A stretch of 64,000 nt of DNA from Chryseobacterium sp. FH2 (GTDB lineage: Bacteria > Bacteroidota > Bacteroidia > Flavobacteriales > Weeksellaceae). The position numbers and the translations under genes were made by a program. Shown here piece after piece: positions 44,829 through 53,594 of this stretch. The notes beneath the pieces are model-generated. The model was given only the letters and a program-made list of their open reading frames with translations, did no database searches and had not been told where the DNA came from. The stretch's first letter is position 1. Each line of letters starts with the position of its first letter. The stretch is from contig NZ_LFNE01000002.1 of NCBI RefSeq assembly GCF_001045455.1, forward strand, positions 248,001 to 312,000, in the 5' to 3' direction.

Positions 44829-45752
44829 ATGAAACTTTTAGTTGTAGGAAGTGTTGCATTTGATGCAATCGAAACGCCATTTGGTAAAACAGATAAAATC
44901 TTGGGAGGTGCTGCTACTTATATTGGTATTACTTCATCCGTTTTGGGCGTAAAATCTGGAATCGTTTCTGTAGTAGGAGGAGATTTTCCGCAAGAACATC
45001 TTGATATGTTTACAGACAGGGATGTAAATATCGAAGGAATCGAAATCGTAAAAGAAGGAAAAACTTTCTTCTGGTCTGGGAAATATCACAATGATTTAAA
45101 TACAAGAGATACTTTGGCTACAGAAGTTAACGTCCTGGAAAACTTCGATCCTAAAATTCCTGATTCTATGCAGGATGCGGAGATTTTATTGTTGGGAAAC
45201 CTTCATCCTGGTGTACAGCTGTCTGTTCTTGAAAAAATGAACGAACGTCCTAAACTGGTTATTCTCGATACAATGAATTTCTGGATGGATTCTGCCTGGG
45301 ATATTCTGATGGATATGATCGCCAAAACCGATGTGATTACTATCAACGACGAAGAAGCAAGACAACTTTCCGGAGAATATTCTTTGGTAAAAGCAGCTAA
45401 AAAAATTCATACAATGGGCCCGGAATATGTTATCATTAAGAAAGGTGAGCACGGAGCTTTACTTTTCCATGATAATAAAGTATTTGCGATTCCTGCGCTT
45501 CCTTTGGAAGAGGTCTTTGACCCTACCGGAGCAGGTGATACCTTTGCAGGTGGTTTTGCGGCCTATCTTGCTAAAAAAGGTAAAATTGACTTTGAAACAA
45601 TGAAATCGGCATTAATTGTGGGTTCTGCAATGGCATCTTTCACTGTTGAAAAATTTGGTACTGAAAGAATTCAGGAAGTAACCGAATCCGATATGTTCCA
45701 GAGATTGAGACAATTCAAAGAATTAACGACATTTGATGTCGAACTACAATAA
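44829..45752 (+). CDS. PfkB-family sugar kinase
   Basis: A 307-residue ribokinase-like protein. It begins M-K-L-L-V-V-G-S-V-A-F-D, continues with the sugar-site loop G-G-A-A-T-Y near residue 28, and has the ATP/catalytic D-P-T-G-A-G-D-T-F-A-G-G near 237. The Asp in G-A-G-D is the catalytic base. Substrate is not evident. I chose the ATG at 44829, 28 bases after gldD; an in-frame start at 44784 would overlap gldD. Confidence 0.9.
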   Translation: MKLLVVGSVAFDAIETPFGKTDKILGGAATYIGITSSVLGVKSGIVSVVGGDFPQEHLDMFTDRDVNIEGIEIVKEGKTFFWSGKYHNDLNTRDTLATEVNVLENFDPKIPDSMQDAEILLLGNLHPGVQLSVLEKMNERPKLVILDTMNFWMDSAWDILMDMIAKTDVITINDEEARQLSGEYSLVKAAKKIHTMGPEYVIIKKGEHGALLFHDNKVFAIPALPLEEVFDPTGAGDTFAGGFAAYLAKKGKIDFETMKSALIVGSAMASFTVEKFGTERIQEVTESDMFQRLRQFKELTTFDVELQ

Positions 45753-45810
45753 ATAAGTCTTTTTAAGAAATATTTATAATAAAAAATTTAGTGTAATTCG
45801 TTAAGAATTC

Positions 45811-45818
45811 TAAATTTG
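45811..45818 (+). promoter_or_regulatory. -7 box of the SurA-like gene
   Basis: TAAATTTG ends 21 bases before the ATG at 45840. Confidence 0.5.
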
Positions 45819-45839
45819 CAACTTGTTTAAAATAGTATA

Positions 45840-47213
45840 ATGATAAATAAACTAAAAATCACTTTTCTTTTTGGAGTTTTCATGATGATTTTCTCTTCAA
45901 ACATGATGAAGGCTCAGCTAAAACAAGGAGAATTAGTGGATGGTATCGCTGCTGTAATTGGTGATGAAATTGTTTTGGAGTCTGATGTAAATGAACAGAT
46001 GAATTATGCAAAACAGCAGGGCGCTGCCAATAATGTCAGTAAGTGTGATTTTCTGGAAAATCTTCTTAACAATAAACTTCTTGTTTACGAAGCTAAAAAA
46101 GATACACTGATTGAAAACCGTTCTGCAGCCATTAAAGATCAGGCTAATGCCAAATATCAGCAGTTGCTTTCTCAGTTTCCTGATGAAAAAACAATGTTGA
46201 CAGCGTATAAGTTCAGAAATGGTTACGAAATGAAAAATGCTATCGAGAAAATCGATACAGATACGTATTACGGACAGGCTAAGTATCAGAGAGTTACTGA
46301 AAAAGCTGACGTTACGCCAAACGAGGTTACCGATTTTTATAACCAGTATAAAAGCCAGCTTCCTGAAATAAAGGATGAAATTTCTCTGGCACAAATTGAG
46401 ATGACTCCTAAGCTTACAGAAGCTCACAAGCAGGACCTTATCAATAGGCTAAAAAAAATTAAAGCAGATATTCAGGGGGGAGAAACTTTTGAAAGCCAGG
46501 CAAGAATTTATTCTGAAGATGAGGGATCTACAGCAAATGGTGGTTTATATAAAAACATCAATAAAGGGCAGATGGTAAAGTCGTTTGAAGCGACTGCACT
46601 GAACCTTCAGGAAGGAGAATTGTCTGAACCTGTAGAATCCGAATTCGGATATCACCTTATCCAGCTGGTTAAGAAATCGGGTAAGCAATATGATGCAAGA
46701 CATATTCTGTTGAAAGCAACACCTACGGATGATGAGATTAAGACCGCTAAAGCAAAACTTGACAGCATCAGAGGGCTTATCATTGATGGCAAAATGACAT
46801 TTAAAGATGCTGCATTTAAGTTTTCAGATGATAAAAGAACAAAATTCAATGGAGGTGTAATTCCTGGTTCTGACGGTTCAAACAAAATTGAAAGAGAAAG
46901 TGTTCCGGGAACTATCAGCTACGAATTGGCAGGTTTAAATAAAAATGATATTACAACAGCTTTTGACGATGTAGATGACAGGCAGAGAAAAGTGGTGAAA
47001 ATCATTAAAATTGAAGATGTGATTCCTGCACACCAGATTAAACTTGAAACTGATTATGACAGAATCAAACAAATGGCGCTCAATAAAAAGAAAGGCGAAA
47101 TGGTTGAAAAATTTGTAAACTCAAAATTACCGACTACTTTTATTTCAATTGACGGACGTTATGATGATTGTCAGCTCAAAGGAAGCTGGAAGAAAGATTC
47201 AATCAAAAAATAA
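45840..47213 (+). CDS. SurA-like periplasmic peptidyl-prolyl isomerase
   Basis: A 457-residue exported protein with a signal peptide (residues 1-25). The SurA N-terminal domain (V-D-G-I-A-A-V-I-G-D-E-I-V-L-E-S-D-V) comes first. Two parvulin-type PpiC domains follow, around residues 175-275 (with F-G-Y-H-L-I-Q-L) and 280-385 (R-H-I-L-L-K). Such proteins chaperone outer-membrane proteins. It is probably transcribed alone, with a promoter box just before it and a terminator after. Confidence 0.9.
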   Translation: MINKLKITFLFGVFMMIFSSNMMKAQLKQGELVDGIAAVIGDEIVLESDVNEQMNYAKQQGAANNVSKCDFLENLLNNKLLVYEAKKDTLIENRSAAIKDQANAKYQQLLSQFPDEKTMLTAYKFRNGYEMKNAIEKIDTDTYYGQAKYQRVTEKADVTPNEVTDFYNQYKSQLPEIKDEISLAQIEMTPKLTEAHKQDLINRLKKIKADIQGGETFESQARIYSEDEGSTANGGLYKNINKGQMVKSFEATALNLQEGELSEPVESEFGYHLIQLVKKSGKQYDARHILLKATPTDDEIKTAKAKLDSIRGLIIDGKMTFKDAAFKFSDDKRTKFNGGVIPGSDGSNKIERESVPGTISYELAGLNKNDITTAFDDVDDRQRKVVKIIKIEDVIPAHQIKLETDYDRIKQMALNKKKGEMVEKFVNSKLPTTFISIDGRYDDCQLKGSWKKDSIKK

Positions 47214-47220
47214 ATAAGAG

Positions 47221-47248
47221 CCTTCAGATTTTCTGGAGGTTTTTTTAT
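47221..47248 (+). terminator. Terminator after the SurA-like gene
   Basis: The stem CCTTCAG / CTGGAGG (one T-G pair) with a 5-base loop is followed by a T run. Confidence 0.75.
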
Positions 47249-47291
47249 TTTTATGTAGATTCATTTTGTATATTCAATCATATTCAAAAAA

Positions 47292-47792
47292 ATGGATTTA
47301 AGTTTTTACAATAAAGAATTTAATGAAGCATTAAAAGAAATTCCGAAACAGAATTTTCATAATCAGGGATTGGAAATTTCGGTAGAATTTGTATTGAATT
47401 CTATTGCACTTAAAATTTATAATCCGAACTGGACGAGTGAACCAGAATCTCCATTGAATGCAAAAAGCAGAATTTTTTTCTCCATTTGGATTAATAAAAA
47501 AACAATCACTGAAAACCGTGTGTATTACAATATTCATGCATTAAAGCTAAGAGAATTAAAAGGTTATAAAATACAAAGCAGAAACTTTGCAGATCTATTT
47601 AGAAGTAAATTTTCAAATTTTCAAACAGAGTGGGAAAATATAGACACTGCTCTTGGGCCATTAACATTAATGGAAGGCTGGATTAATTTAAATAAAGAAA
47701 CCATAAAAAGTGATATCATTAAATTGTCTGAAAACTTTTTAAAAGTAAGTCCTATTATTGATTCTGCTTTGAATAATTTTAAATATAAATAA
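47292..47792 (+). CDS. Hypothetical protein
   Basis: A 166-residue protein with no signal peptide or membrane segment. It alternates short beta strands and helices; the middle has W-T-S-E-P-E-S-P and I-F-F-S-I-W-I-N-K-K, and the C-terminal third is helical. I do not recognise the family, and codon use is normal for the region. It starts 44 bases after the SurA-like terminator and seems monocistronic. Confidence 0.6.
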   Translation: MDLSFYNKEFNEALKEIPKQNFHNQGLEISVEFVLNSIALKIYNPNWTSEPESPLNAKSRIFFSIWINKKTITENRVYYNIHALKLRELKGYKIQSRNFADLFRSKFSNFQTEWENIDTALGPLTLMEGWINLNKETIKSDIIKLSENFLKVSPIIDSALNNFKYK

Positions 47793-47870
47793 TGATTTTT
47801 GTTGAAAACATTCATGAAATTTGACATAAAGATACTTCTCCAAAACACCTGTTTTTAGTATTTTTACGAC

Positions 47871-48860
47871 ATGAGCAACTTTATAGATTTCAATTCGGCT
47901 AAAAAACTTCATGAGATGCAACACAATCAAAATAAAATTACACAACTTTTTAATATTCAGTATCCAATCATTCAGGCGGGGATGATTTGGCATTCCGGCT
48001 GGAGATTGGCTTCAGCGGTTTCCAATTGTGGAGGATTGGGTTTAATCGGCGCAGGAAGTATGTATCCTGACGTTTTAAGGGAAAATATTCAAAAGTGTAA
48101 ACACGCTACGGATAAACCTTTTGGAGTGAATGTACCCATGTTATATCCCAACCTTGATGAAGTTATTCAAATCATTTTGGAAGAAGGAGTGAAAATTGTT
48201 TTCACATCAGCCGGAAATCCGAAAACATATACAGAAACTTTACAAAAAGAGGGTTTAAAAGTTGCTCACGTGGTTTCCTCTACAAAATTTGCAGTGAAAT
48301 GTGAAGATGCAGGTGTAGATGCTGTTGTAGCTGAAGGTTTTGAAGCCGGAGGTCATAACGGAAGAGATGAAACAACAACTTTTTGTCTGATTCCGAATGT
48401 AAAAAAGCATATTTCAAAACCATTAATTGCAGCTGGTGGAATTGCTTTAGGCTCACAAATAAAAGCCGCGATGATTTTAGGAGCCGACGGAGTTCAGATT
48501 GGCTCCCGTTTCGCAGCAACTGTTGAAGCAAGTGCCCATGAAAATTGGAAAAATAAGATCACAGAGCTTCAGGAAGGCGACACTCATCTCACATTGAAAG
48601 AGCTGGCGCCTGTAAGAATGGTTAAAAATAAGTTCTTTAATGAGCTGGAAGATATTTATAATGTTGGACGAAATAAAGAGGCTTTGGTAGCATCTTTAGG
48701 CCGTGCAAGAGCCAAACGCGGAATGTTTGAAGGAGATATGGAAGACGGTGAACTGGAAATCGGTCAGGTTTCTGCTTTGATTGATGAAGTTCTTCCCGTA
48801 GAAACTGTTTTTAAAAATTTATTGAAAGAATTTAACGAAGCTAATAATCCTGTTTTATAA
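47871..48860 (+). CDS. Nitronate monooxygenase-like FMN enzyme
   Basis: A 329-residue TIM-barrel flavoenzyme. After a short extension, Y-P-I-I-Q-A-G-M-I-W and N-C-G-G-L-G-L-I-G-A-G-S match the NMO/2-nitropropane dioxygenase family. The phosphate-binding A-A-G-G-I-A-L-G and G-A-D-G-V-Q-I-G-S-R-F segments follow, and E-G-F-E-A-G-G-H-N-G-R holds the conserved His region. The family also includes FabK-like enoyl reductases, so function is uncertain. An alternative ATG is at 47916; the longer start is kept. It is 15 bases upstream of a hydrolase gene. Confidence 0.85.
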   Translation: MSNFIDFNSAKKLHEMQHNQNKITQLFNIQYPIIQAGMIWHSGWRLASAVSNCGGLGLIGAGSMYPDVLRENIQKCKHATDKPFGVNVPMLYPNLDEVIQIILEEGVKIVFTSAGNPKTYTETLQKEGLKVAHVVSSTKFAVKCEDAGVDAVVAEGFEAGGHNGRDETTTFCLIPNVKKHISKPLIAAGGIALGSQIKAAMILGADGVQIGSRFAATVEASAHENWKNKITELQEGDTHLTLKELAPVRMVKNKFFNELEDIYNVGRNKEALVASLGRARAKRGMFEGDMEDGELEIGQVSALIDEVLPVETVFKNLLKEFNEANNPVL

Positions 48861-48875
48861 TTAAAGTTTAGAGTA

Positions 48876-49655
48876 ATGGAGGGAAGGATAATAGATGTAA
48901 ATGGTAAAAAACTTTATATAGAACACAGCAATTCGTTTAAAAATAAACCAACAATCGTTTTTTTACACGATTCTTTAGGTTCTGTTCAGCTTTGGAGAGA
49001 CTTTCCTTTAAAATTAGCAGAAGTGACGGAATGTAACTTTTTGGTATACGACCGTTTAGGATATGGAAAATCTCATCCAATGCCTACACATGAAAGGGAG
49101 AATGATTATATGGAGCAGGAAGGGGATGTACTAAATGATTTGCTGACGAAATTAAATATTAATGAAACAATTTTATTTGGTCACTCTGATGGAGGAACTA
49201 TCGCTTTGATTATCGCTTCGAAATATCCCGAAAAGGTAAAAGCTTTGATTTGTGAAGCAGGACATATTTTCGTGGAAAATATTACAGTTAATGGCGTAAA
49301 AGATGCTTTTGAAGCTTATCAAGCTACAGATTTACCTGAGCGTTTGAAAAAGTATCACGGTGATAAAGTTAAAATGATTGTAAAAGCCTGGACAGAAATT
49401 TGGTTAAGCGAAAGATTCAAAACCTGGAACATTGAATATTTGTTAAAGAATATTACTTCACCGTTATTATTTATTCAGGGAGAATCTGATGAGTATGGAA
49501 CTTTAGATCAAGTGGAAAAAACAATCAGTCAGGTAAGTGGCTGTGCAGAAAAATTTATTATCCCGAATGTTGGGCATACTCCGCATAAAGAAATTCCTGA
49601 CATTGTTTTAGATAAATCAGTTGAATTTATTAAACGGCAATTAGAAAATAATTGA
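48876..49655 (+). CDS. Alpha/beta hydrolase
   Basis: A 259-residue cytoplasmic alpha/beta hydrolase. The oxyanion region V-F-L-H-D-S-L-G lies near residue 30, the nucleophile elbow G-H-S-D-G-G near 106, the acid E-S-D near 208, and the catalytic His in V-G-H-T-P-H near 235. It follows the NMO-like gene by 15 bases, so both are probably one transcript and might act on a common small molecule. The substrate is unknown. Confidence 0.88.
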   Translation: MEGRIIDVNGKKLYIEHSNSFKNKPTIVFLHDSLGSVQLWRDFPLKLAEVTECNFLVYDRLGYGKSHPMPTHERENDYMEQEGDVLNDLLTKLNINETILFGHSDGGTIALIIASKYPEKVKALICEAGHIFVENITVNGVKDAFEAYQATDLPERLKKYHGDKVKMIVKAWTEIWLSERFKTWNIEYLLKNITSPLLFIQGESDEYGTLDQVEKTISQVSGCAEKFIIPNVGHTPHKEIPDIVLDKSVEFIKRQLENN

Positions 49656-49719
49656 ATATATTTCTATGGCAGAAAAATAAGCTGTGGCACACTTGATTGT
49701 TATAGAAGTTTTAAATTTT

Positions 49720-50091
49720 TTACTTTTTTGATTTCAATTCCTGAATTTCTGACTTTAATGTTTTGTTTTCTTCTTTTAATAGGTGAATGTAATCTTGTAA
49801 ATTTTCAATAATAGAATTTGGAATATTAAAGTATTGATGATAATAATTTCCAGAATTATCATTAAAAGTGGAATTGTCATTATGCACTATTCCTAAGCCG
49901 TTTTCTTCTTTTAATTCTTCAACGGGAACATTTAAGGCTTTTGCCAGTTTCTCCCATTCTTCATCATGTATTCTCGTTTCCCCACGCTCTTTACGTGAGT
50001 AATTGGAAGTGTCAGTAGATAGTATTTTTGCCATTTTTTCCTGAGATATGCCCTTTTGTTTTCTTACATTTCTTAATTTTTCTTGAATCAT
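49720..50091 (-). CDS. XRE-family regulator with C-terminal coiled coil
   Basis: A 123-residue regulator. An XRE helix-turn-helix lies in residues 5-60 (R-K-Q-K-G-I-S-Q-E-K-M-A, S-N-Y-S-R-K-E-R-G). An Asn-rich linker leads to a C-terminal coiled coil (E-N-L-Q-D-Y-I-H-L-L-K-E-E-N-K), suggesting a dimer. The ATG at 50091 is chosen; an in-frame start further upstream would run through the repeat-rich region. It is divergent from the double-glycine peptide gene, with 161 bases between, which contains palindromic XRE-like sites, so it probably controls it. Confidence 0.85.
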   Translation of the reverse strand: MIQEKLRNVRKQKGISQEKMAKILSTDTSNYSRKERGETRIHDEEWEKLAKALNVPVEELKEENGLGIVHNDNSTFNDNSGNYYHQYFNIPNSIIENLQDYIHLLKEENKTLKSEIQELKSKK

Positions 50092-50107
50092 TGTGCATCT
50101 GTTTTTA

Positions 50108-50150
50108 CAAATGTATGCAAATTTTGTACAAATTTTGCGCAAAACCTGCA
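50108..50150. promoter_or_regulatory. Palindrome cluster between XRE and peptide genes
   Basis: TTTGTACAAA (50123-50132) and TTTTGCGCAAAA (50133-50144) are two adjacent palindromes, with half-sites TGCAAA and TGCACAAA nearby. On the minus strand a -7 box TACATTTG (50115-50108) sits 16 bases before the XRE ATG. This fits self-repression by the XRE regulator. Confidence 0.6.
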
Positions 50151-50205
50151 CAAAAATTACCAAAAAATTGCAAGTTATTTCTTACTTAGGTGAGGTATAA
50201 ATTTT

Positions 50206-50213
50206 TAGTTTTG
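50206..50213 (+). promoter_or_regulatory. -7 box of the peptide operon
   Basis: TAGTTTTG matches TAnnTTTG and lies 39 bases before the ATG of the double-glycine peptide gene. A good -33 element is not visible, so activation may be needed. Confidence 0.45.
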
Positions 50214-50252
50214 AAATGTCAATAGTGACAAAAAACAGAAAAAAAATTATTT

Positions 50253-50447
50253 ATGAAAAAATTAAAAAAACTTTCGAGAAATCAATTGAAAAAGATTGAA
50301 GGCGGAGCTAAGTACATGGAAGTACCTGTTAGTGAGGCACAACCTTGTTATTGCACAACTGAACAAGGATCAACATTTTTGGGTTATATGACTTATGATG
50401 GTTGTTATTATGCTTGTACGAAAAGTCTTGACAGTCAACCAAAATAA
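50253..50447 (+). CDS. Double-glycine-leader peptide with four cysteines (bacteriocin-like)
   Basis: A 64-residue peptide. The leader M-K-K-L-K-K-L-S-R-N-Q-L-K-K-I-E-G-G is a classic double-glycine leader, with the cut expected after G18. The 46-residue core has four Cys as two close pairs (C32-Y-C34 and C51-Y-Y-A-C55) and several aromatic residues. Similar leaders are common in Chryseobacterium bacteriocin-like peptides. No peptidase-containing ABC transporter or modifying enzyme lies here, so export must use a protein encoded elsewhere. Downstream are a GLPGLI protein and a TlpA-like thioredoxin, the latter perhaps acting on disulfides. A strong hairpin separates it from the next gene. Confidence 0.75.
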   Translation: MKKLKKLSRNQLKKIEGGAKYMEVPVSEAQPCYCTTEQGSTFLGYMTYDGCYYACTKSLDSQPK

Positions 50448-50472
50448 ATGTTGAAATATAATAATTAACATT

Positions 50473-50502
50473 CCTTACTGTTATTAGTAAGTAACAGTAA
50501 GG
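50473..50502 (+). terminator. Strong hairpin between peptide and GLPGLI genes (attenuator-like)
   Basis: A perfect 11-bp stem CCTTACTGTTA / TAACAGTAAGG with an 8-base loop. The following sequence is A/T-rich but lacks a clean T run, so it may attenuate or protect RNA more than fully terminate. Confidence 0.6.
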
Positions 50503-50516
50503 ATTAAAATTTTCAG

Positions 50517-51341
50517 ATGTTTAGAATATTCTTTTTATTAATAATGAATTTTGTTTCAGCGCAAAATTATCGTTTTGTTTATGAATACAAAATGAAACCT
50601 GATTTTATTATAAAAGATTCATTAATTACAGATTATATGAATCTTGACGTAGATGGTAAAAAATCTTATTTTTATAATGCTACTAAATATGAAAGAGATT
50701 CGGCCTATAGTGTAGATAAAAATTTTAATGCTCTTATTAGATATAAAAAATATGATAGGAATTTAAATTATATCATTGAAAAAGATTATCAAAAAAAAAC
50801 AGTTGATCTGTATGATAAGTTTAAAAGCGTAAATCTAATAATATCTGAAAATGAATTTCCCAGATGGAAAATTGAAGATGAATTTTTGAAAATCAATAAT
50901 AATAATTGTCAAAAAGCAACAACAAATTATAAAGGCAGAAATTGGGAGGCTTGGTTTAGTAAAGATTATCCAATCAGTGACGGACCATATAAATTCTTAG
51001 GGCTTCCTGGGCTTATTGTTAGATTAAAGGATACAGAGAATAATCATATGTTTGAATTAGTACAAATAAAAAAGATAAACTTAATATTTCAACTTTTACC
51101 TAAAGTTACTAAACAAGTAAAGGCTAATGAATATAAAAAATTATTGAAGAATTCAATTTTTAATTCAGCAGAAGATGTAGAAAGCATTCATGCTAATCCA
51201 AAAGCTGGAACACTAGGAGTTCAATTAAAAGATGGTTATGTGGGGCATTTTGACTTTAATGAATTAAATAAAAATAAAAACATTAATGAAGAGCTAGCAA
51301 AACGTCTAAGGAGAACAAATAATCCGATAGAAATAGATTAA
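50517..51341 (+). CDS. GLPGLI-family exported protein
   Basis: A 274-residue protein with a signal peptide (cleavage probably after V-S-A-Q, residue 16) and the name-giving motif F-L-G-L-P-G-L-I-V near residues 159-167. Family members are exported Bacteroidetes proteins of unknown function. Upstream are a Tyr-rich beta region and W-K-I-E-D-E-F near residue 117; downstream is a Lys-rich helical tail. It is second in the operon after the double-glycine peptide and is followed by a TlpA-like thioredoxin after 54 bases, which contains a second small hairpin (51357-51378). Confidence 0.85.
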   Translation: MFRIFFLLIMNFVSAQNYRFVYEYKMKPDFIIKDSLITDYMNLDVDGKKSYFYNATKYERDSAYSVDKNFNALIRYKKYDRNLNYIIEKDYQKKTVDLYDKFKSVNLIISENEFPRWKIEDEFLKINNNNCQKATTNYKGRNWEAWFSKDYPISDGPYKFLGLPGLIVRLKDTENNHMFELVQIKKINLIFQLLPKVTKQVKANEYKKLLKNSIFNSAEDVESIHANPKAGTLGVQLKDGYVGHFDFNELNKNKNINEELAKRLRRTNNPIEID

Positions 51342-51395
51342 AATTATCATTTTATGTGTGAATTTTGAAATATTCACATTATTCTTTATATTATT

Positions 51396-52535
51396 ATGAG
51401 AAACAAATTTCACATTACAATAAAATTTTTTATCCTTTTATCAATTTCTTGCAATTCTATTTTCTGTCAAAATAAAAATATAAAAATTGCCACTCTGGAT
51501 AGAAAAAATGCATACGATAAAAAAATACTTTTCCTTTCTCCTAAATTTGATAAAAAGTACTATAATAAAAATACAGAAGAGGATTCAGCGTTTTTAAACA
51601 ATGGTAAATTTGAGTTCAGTATGTCAAAACAAGCAGATAATTTCCCAAGGCCGTATAAATTTATTTTAGAATTACAAAGAAAACAGATCTATAGGTATAC
51701 AGAATCTTTTTATTTTGATAATAAATCTAAAAATATAATTTTTGATTCTGAAAATGGAAAAATTATTGATGATAATGAAAATACAGAATTGAAGAAACAA
51801 ATTTTTTCTTACGAAAAGTATATGAAGAACACTATCATGCAAAAAAAACAATTGGATAGTGTAAAATATGCTTCATACAAAAATAATAGTTTTGAAAAAA
51901 TTAAAGACAGCTTAAAAGGTAAATATGAAATTCTAAAGCTAAAAGAACAAGATTTATTATATAATTACTCAAAATTAAATCCTAATTCAATAATATTATT
52001 TTGGGAAATTGTTGACCGCATAGAAAAGGATGGATATGATAAGAAATATGAGCTGATTTTTAATAATTTGTCTAAAGAAATAAAACAATCTTTTCCGGGA
52101 AAGATATTATATAATCAATTTACAATATTACAAGAAAATATCGAGGGAAACCTTTTCAAATTTAAAATAAACAACACAAACATTACGGTTTCTAAAAAAT
52201 TTACACTAATTGATTTTTGGTTCTCTCATTGCAAAGCTTGTCTTGAGGAAATGCCAAAGTATAAATCTATATACAAAAAATATAAAAATAATGACTTTGA
52301 GATTATTGGAATATCTACCGACAGAACCAATTATATTGATGATTGGAAGAAAGTAATAAATGAAAAAGACTTACCGTGGTTGAATCTCTTAGATGAAAAT
52401 AGTGTTGAAGCCCAAAAATATAATATTAATAAATTTCCGACAACCTTTCTTTTAGATAAGGAAGGCAGGATTATTAAAAAAGATATATCCCCTGAAGAAT
52501 TAGAGAAATTTTTAGATGAAAATATGAAATTATAA
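51396..52535 (+). CDS. TlpA-like thiol-disulfide oxidoreductase
   Basis: A 379-residue exported protein with an N-terminal hydrophobic signal (about residues 8-25). An N-terminal domain of about 230 residues of DUF4369-like type has F-Y-F-D-N-K-S-K-N-I-I-F. The last 140 residues form a thioredoxin fold with active site S-H-C-K-A-C near residue 278 and the cis-Pro loop in F-P-T-T-F-L-L-D-K-E-G. This fits periplasmic TlpA-family redox proteins. It is last in the peptide operon; its redox role could involve the four-Cys peptide, but that is only an inference. It is convergent with the HD gene. Confidence 0.9.
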   Translation: MRNKFHITIKFFILLSISCNSIFCQNKNIKIATLDRKNAYDKKILFLSPKFDKKYYNKNTEEDSAFLNNGKFEFSMSKQADNFPRPYKFILELQRKQIYRYTESFYFDNKSKNIIFDSENGKIIDDNENTELKKQIFSYEKYMKNTIMQKKQLDSVKYASYKNNSFEKIKDSLKGKYEILKLKEQDLLYNYSKLNPNSIILFWEIVDRIEKDGYDKKYELIFNNLSKEIKQSFPGKILYNQFTILQENIEGNLFKFKINNTNITVSKKFTLIDFWFSHCKACLEEMPKYKSIYKKYKNNDFEIIGISTDRTNYIDDWKKVINEKDLPWLNLLDENSVEAQKYNINKFPTTFLLDKEGRIIKKDISPEELEKFLDENMKL

Positions 52536-52541
52536 TTATTC

Positions 52542-53165
52542 TTATAAAAGCAGTAACATTTCTGATTTAATATTTTCCTTCGCCTGCTTTTCGTATTTTT
52601 CTTTAAAAGAATCCGTCTTAAAAATGCTTTCAAGTTCTAGAAAATGTTGGAGAACTTTTCGTCTCCCCGGTTTGTAAAGAAAATCAGGATAAATGGAATA
52701 TTCCTTTCGTATTTTTTTAGTGTAATCTAAGTACGTTTGATTATCTTTTCCTAAAATAGATAAATCAGCATCTAAAAGATAATTGATATCATTGTTTTCT
52801 GATTTCTGATGAGTTTTTGTTGCTAGAATTTGAGTATAAATTTCTTCAATATCCGATCTATTGAAATTTAATTTTTGGAGTATTTCTTTTACAAAATGGG
52901 CACTTTTTTCTTCATTAGATTTTGAAGAAGCATTATAAATTATATCATGATAAAAAACAGAAAATGAAATATTTGTAAAATTTAAAATTTGATCTTTTAC
53001 CTCATCAAGTTCTGAAAACATATTTTCAAGATGATCAAGACTATGGTAATGCCTGCTTTTTTCTGAGTATTTGTTTTCAATTTCAAGCCATAAACTTTTA
53101 ATAAGATTTTGATCTTGAATATATTGTAAACAGTTTTGTTGAAATCTTTCTTTCAAATTCATCAT
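52542..53165 (-). CDS. HD-type predicted metal-dependent phosphohydrolase
   Basis: A 207-residue helical protein. The HD-type metal ligands are visible as R-H-Y-H-S-L-D-H near residue 40 and V-F-Y-H-D-I-I-Y near 73, with a later D-A-D-L-S near 135. This matches uncharacterised HD-like hydrolases of Bacteroidetes. Substrate may be a nucleotide but is not shown. The start may be the first Met or the second one codon later. It is convergent with the TlpA-like gene. Confidence 0.8.
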   Translation of the reverse strand: MMNLKERFQQNCLQYIQDQNLIKSLWLEIENKYSEKSRHYHSLDHLENMFSELDEVKDQILNFTNISFSVFYHDIIYNASSKSNEEKSAHFVKEILQKLNFNRSDIEEIYTQILATKTHQKSENNDINYLLDADLSILGKDNQTYLDYTKKIRKEYSIYPDFLYKPGRRKVLQHFLELESIFKTDSFKEKYEKQAKENIKSEMLLLL

Positions 53166-53192
53166 TACATATTTTAGATAAAAAAAGGAACT

Positions 53193-53492
53193 TTAAAAAG
53201 TTCCTTGATTTGCTTCTAGATTTGCTTTCAATTCGGACCAGCCACCACCGTTGTAGCCATCTTCCAAACCTTGTGAATTAAGGTATTCTAAAGCTTTCCC
53301 ACTTCTGTTTCCACTTCTGCAGAATAAAATTACGGGTTTTTCGATAGACAAAATTTCGTCTTTTCTGTCTTCTACTTCACCTAGCGGAATATTTTTAGCA
53401 CCTTCTATATTTCCGTCCATTTCCAATTCCATAGGTTCGCGAACGTCGATTAATTCATAATTTCCTGATTTTATTACTTCTGATAAAGACAT
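53193..53492 (-). CDS. Single-domain rhodanese-like protein
   Basis: A 99-residue single rhodanese domain. The sequence begins near L-I-D-V-R-E-P-M-E-L and has the active-site loop C-R-S-G-N-R-S-G with the catalytic Cys near residue 70. Such proteins transfer sulfane sulfur. It is in the cytoplasm and lies 27 bases before the HD gene on the same strand, so it may be co-transcribed. Confidence 0.88.
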   Translation of the reverse strand: MSLSEVIKSGNYELIDVREPMELEMDGNIEGAKNIPLGEVEDRKDEILSIEKPVILFCRSGNRSGKALEYLNSQGLEDGYNGGGWSELKANLEANQGTF

Positions 53493-53594
53493 AATTGTTA
53501 TGATTTAGAGTTAAAAATATAAAATGGATTTTTTAGAAAGATACATACCTTTGCTCAATAAATCCAAAGTCTAAACAAATTTATAAAATAATCT

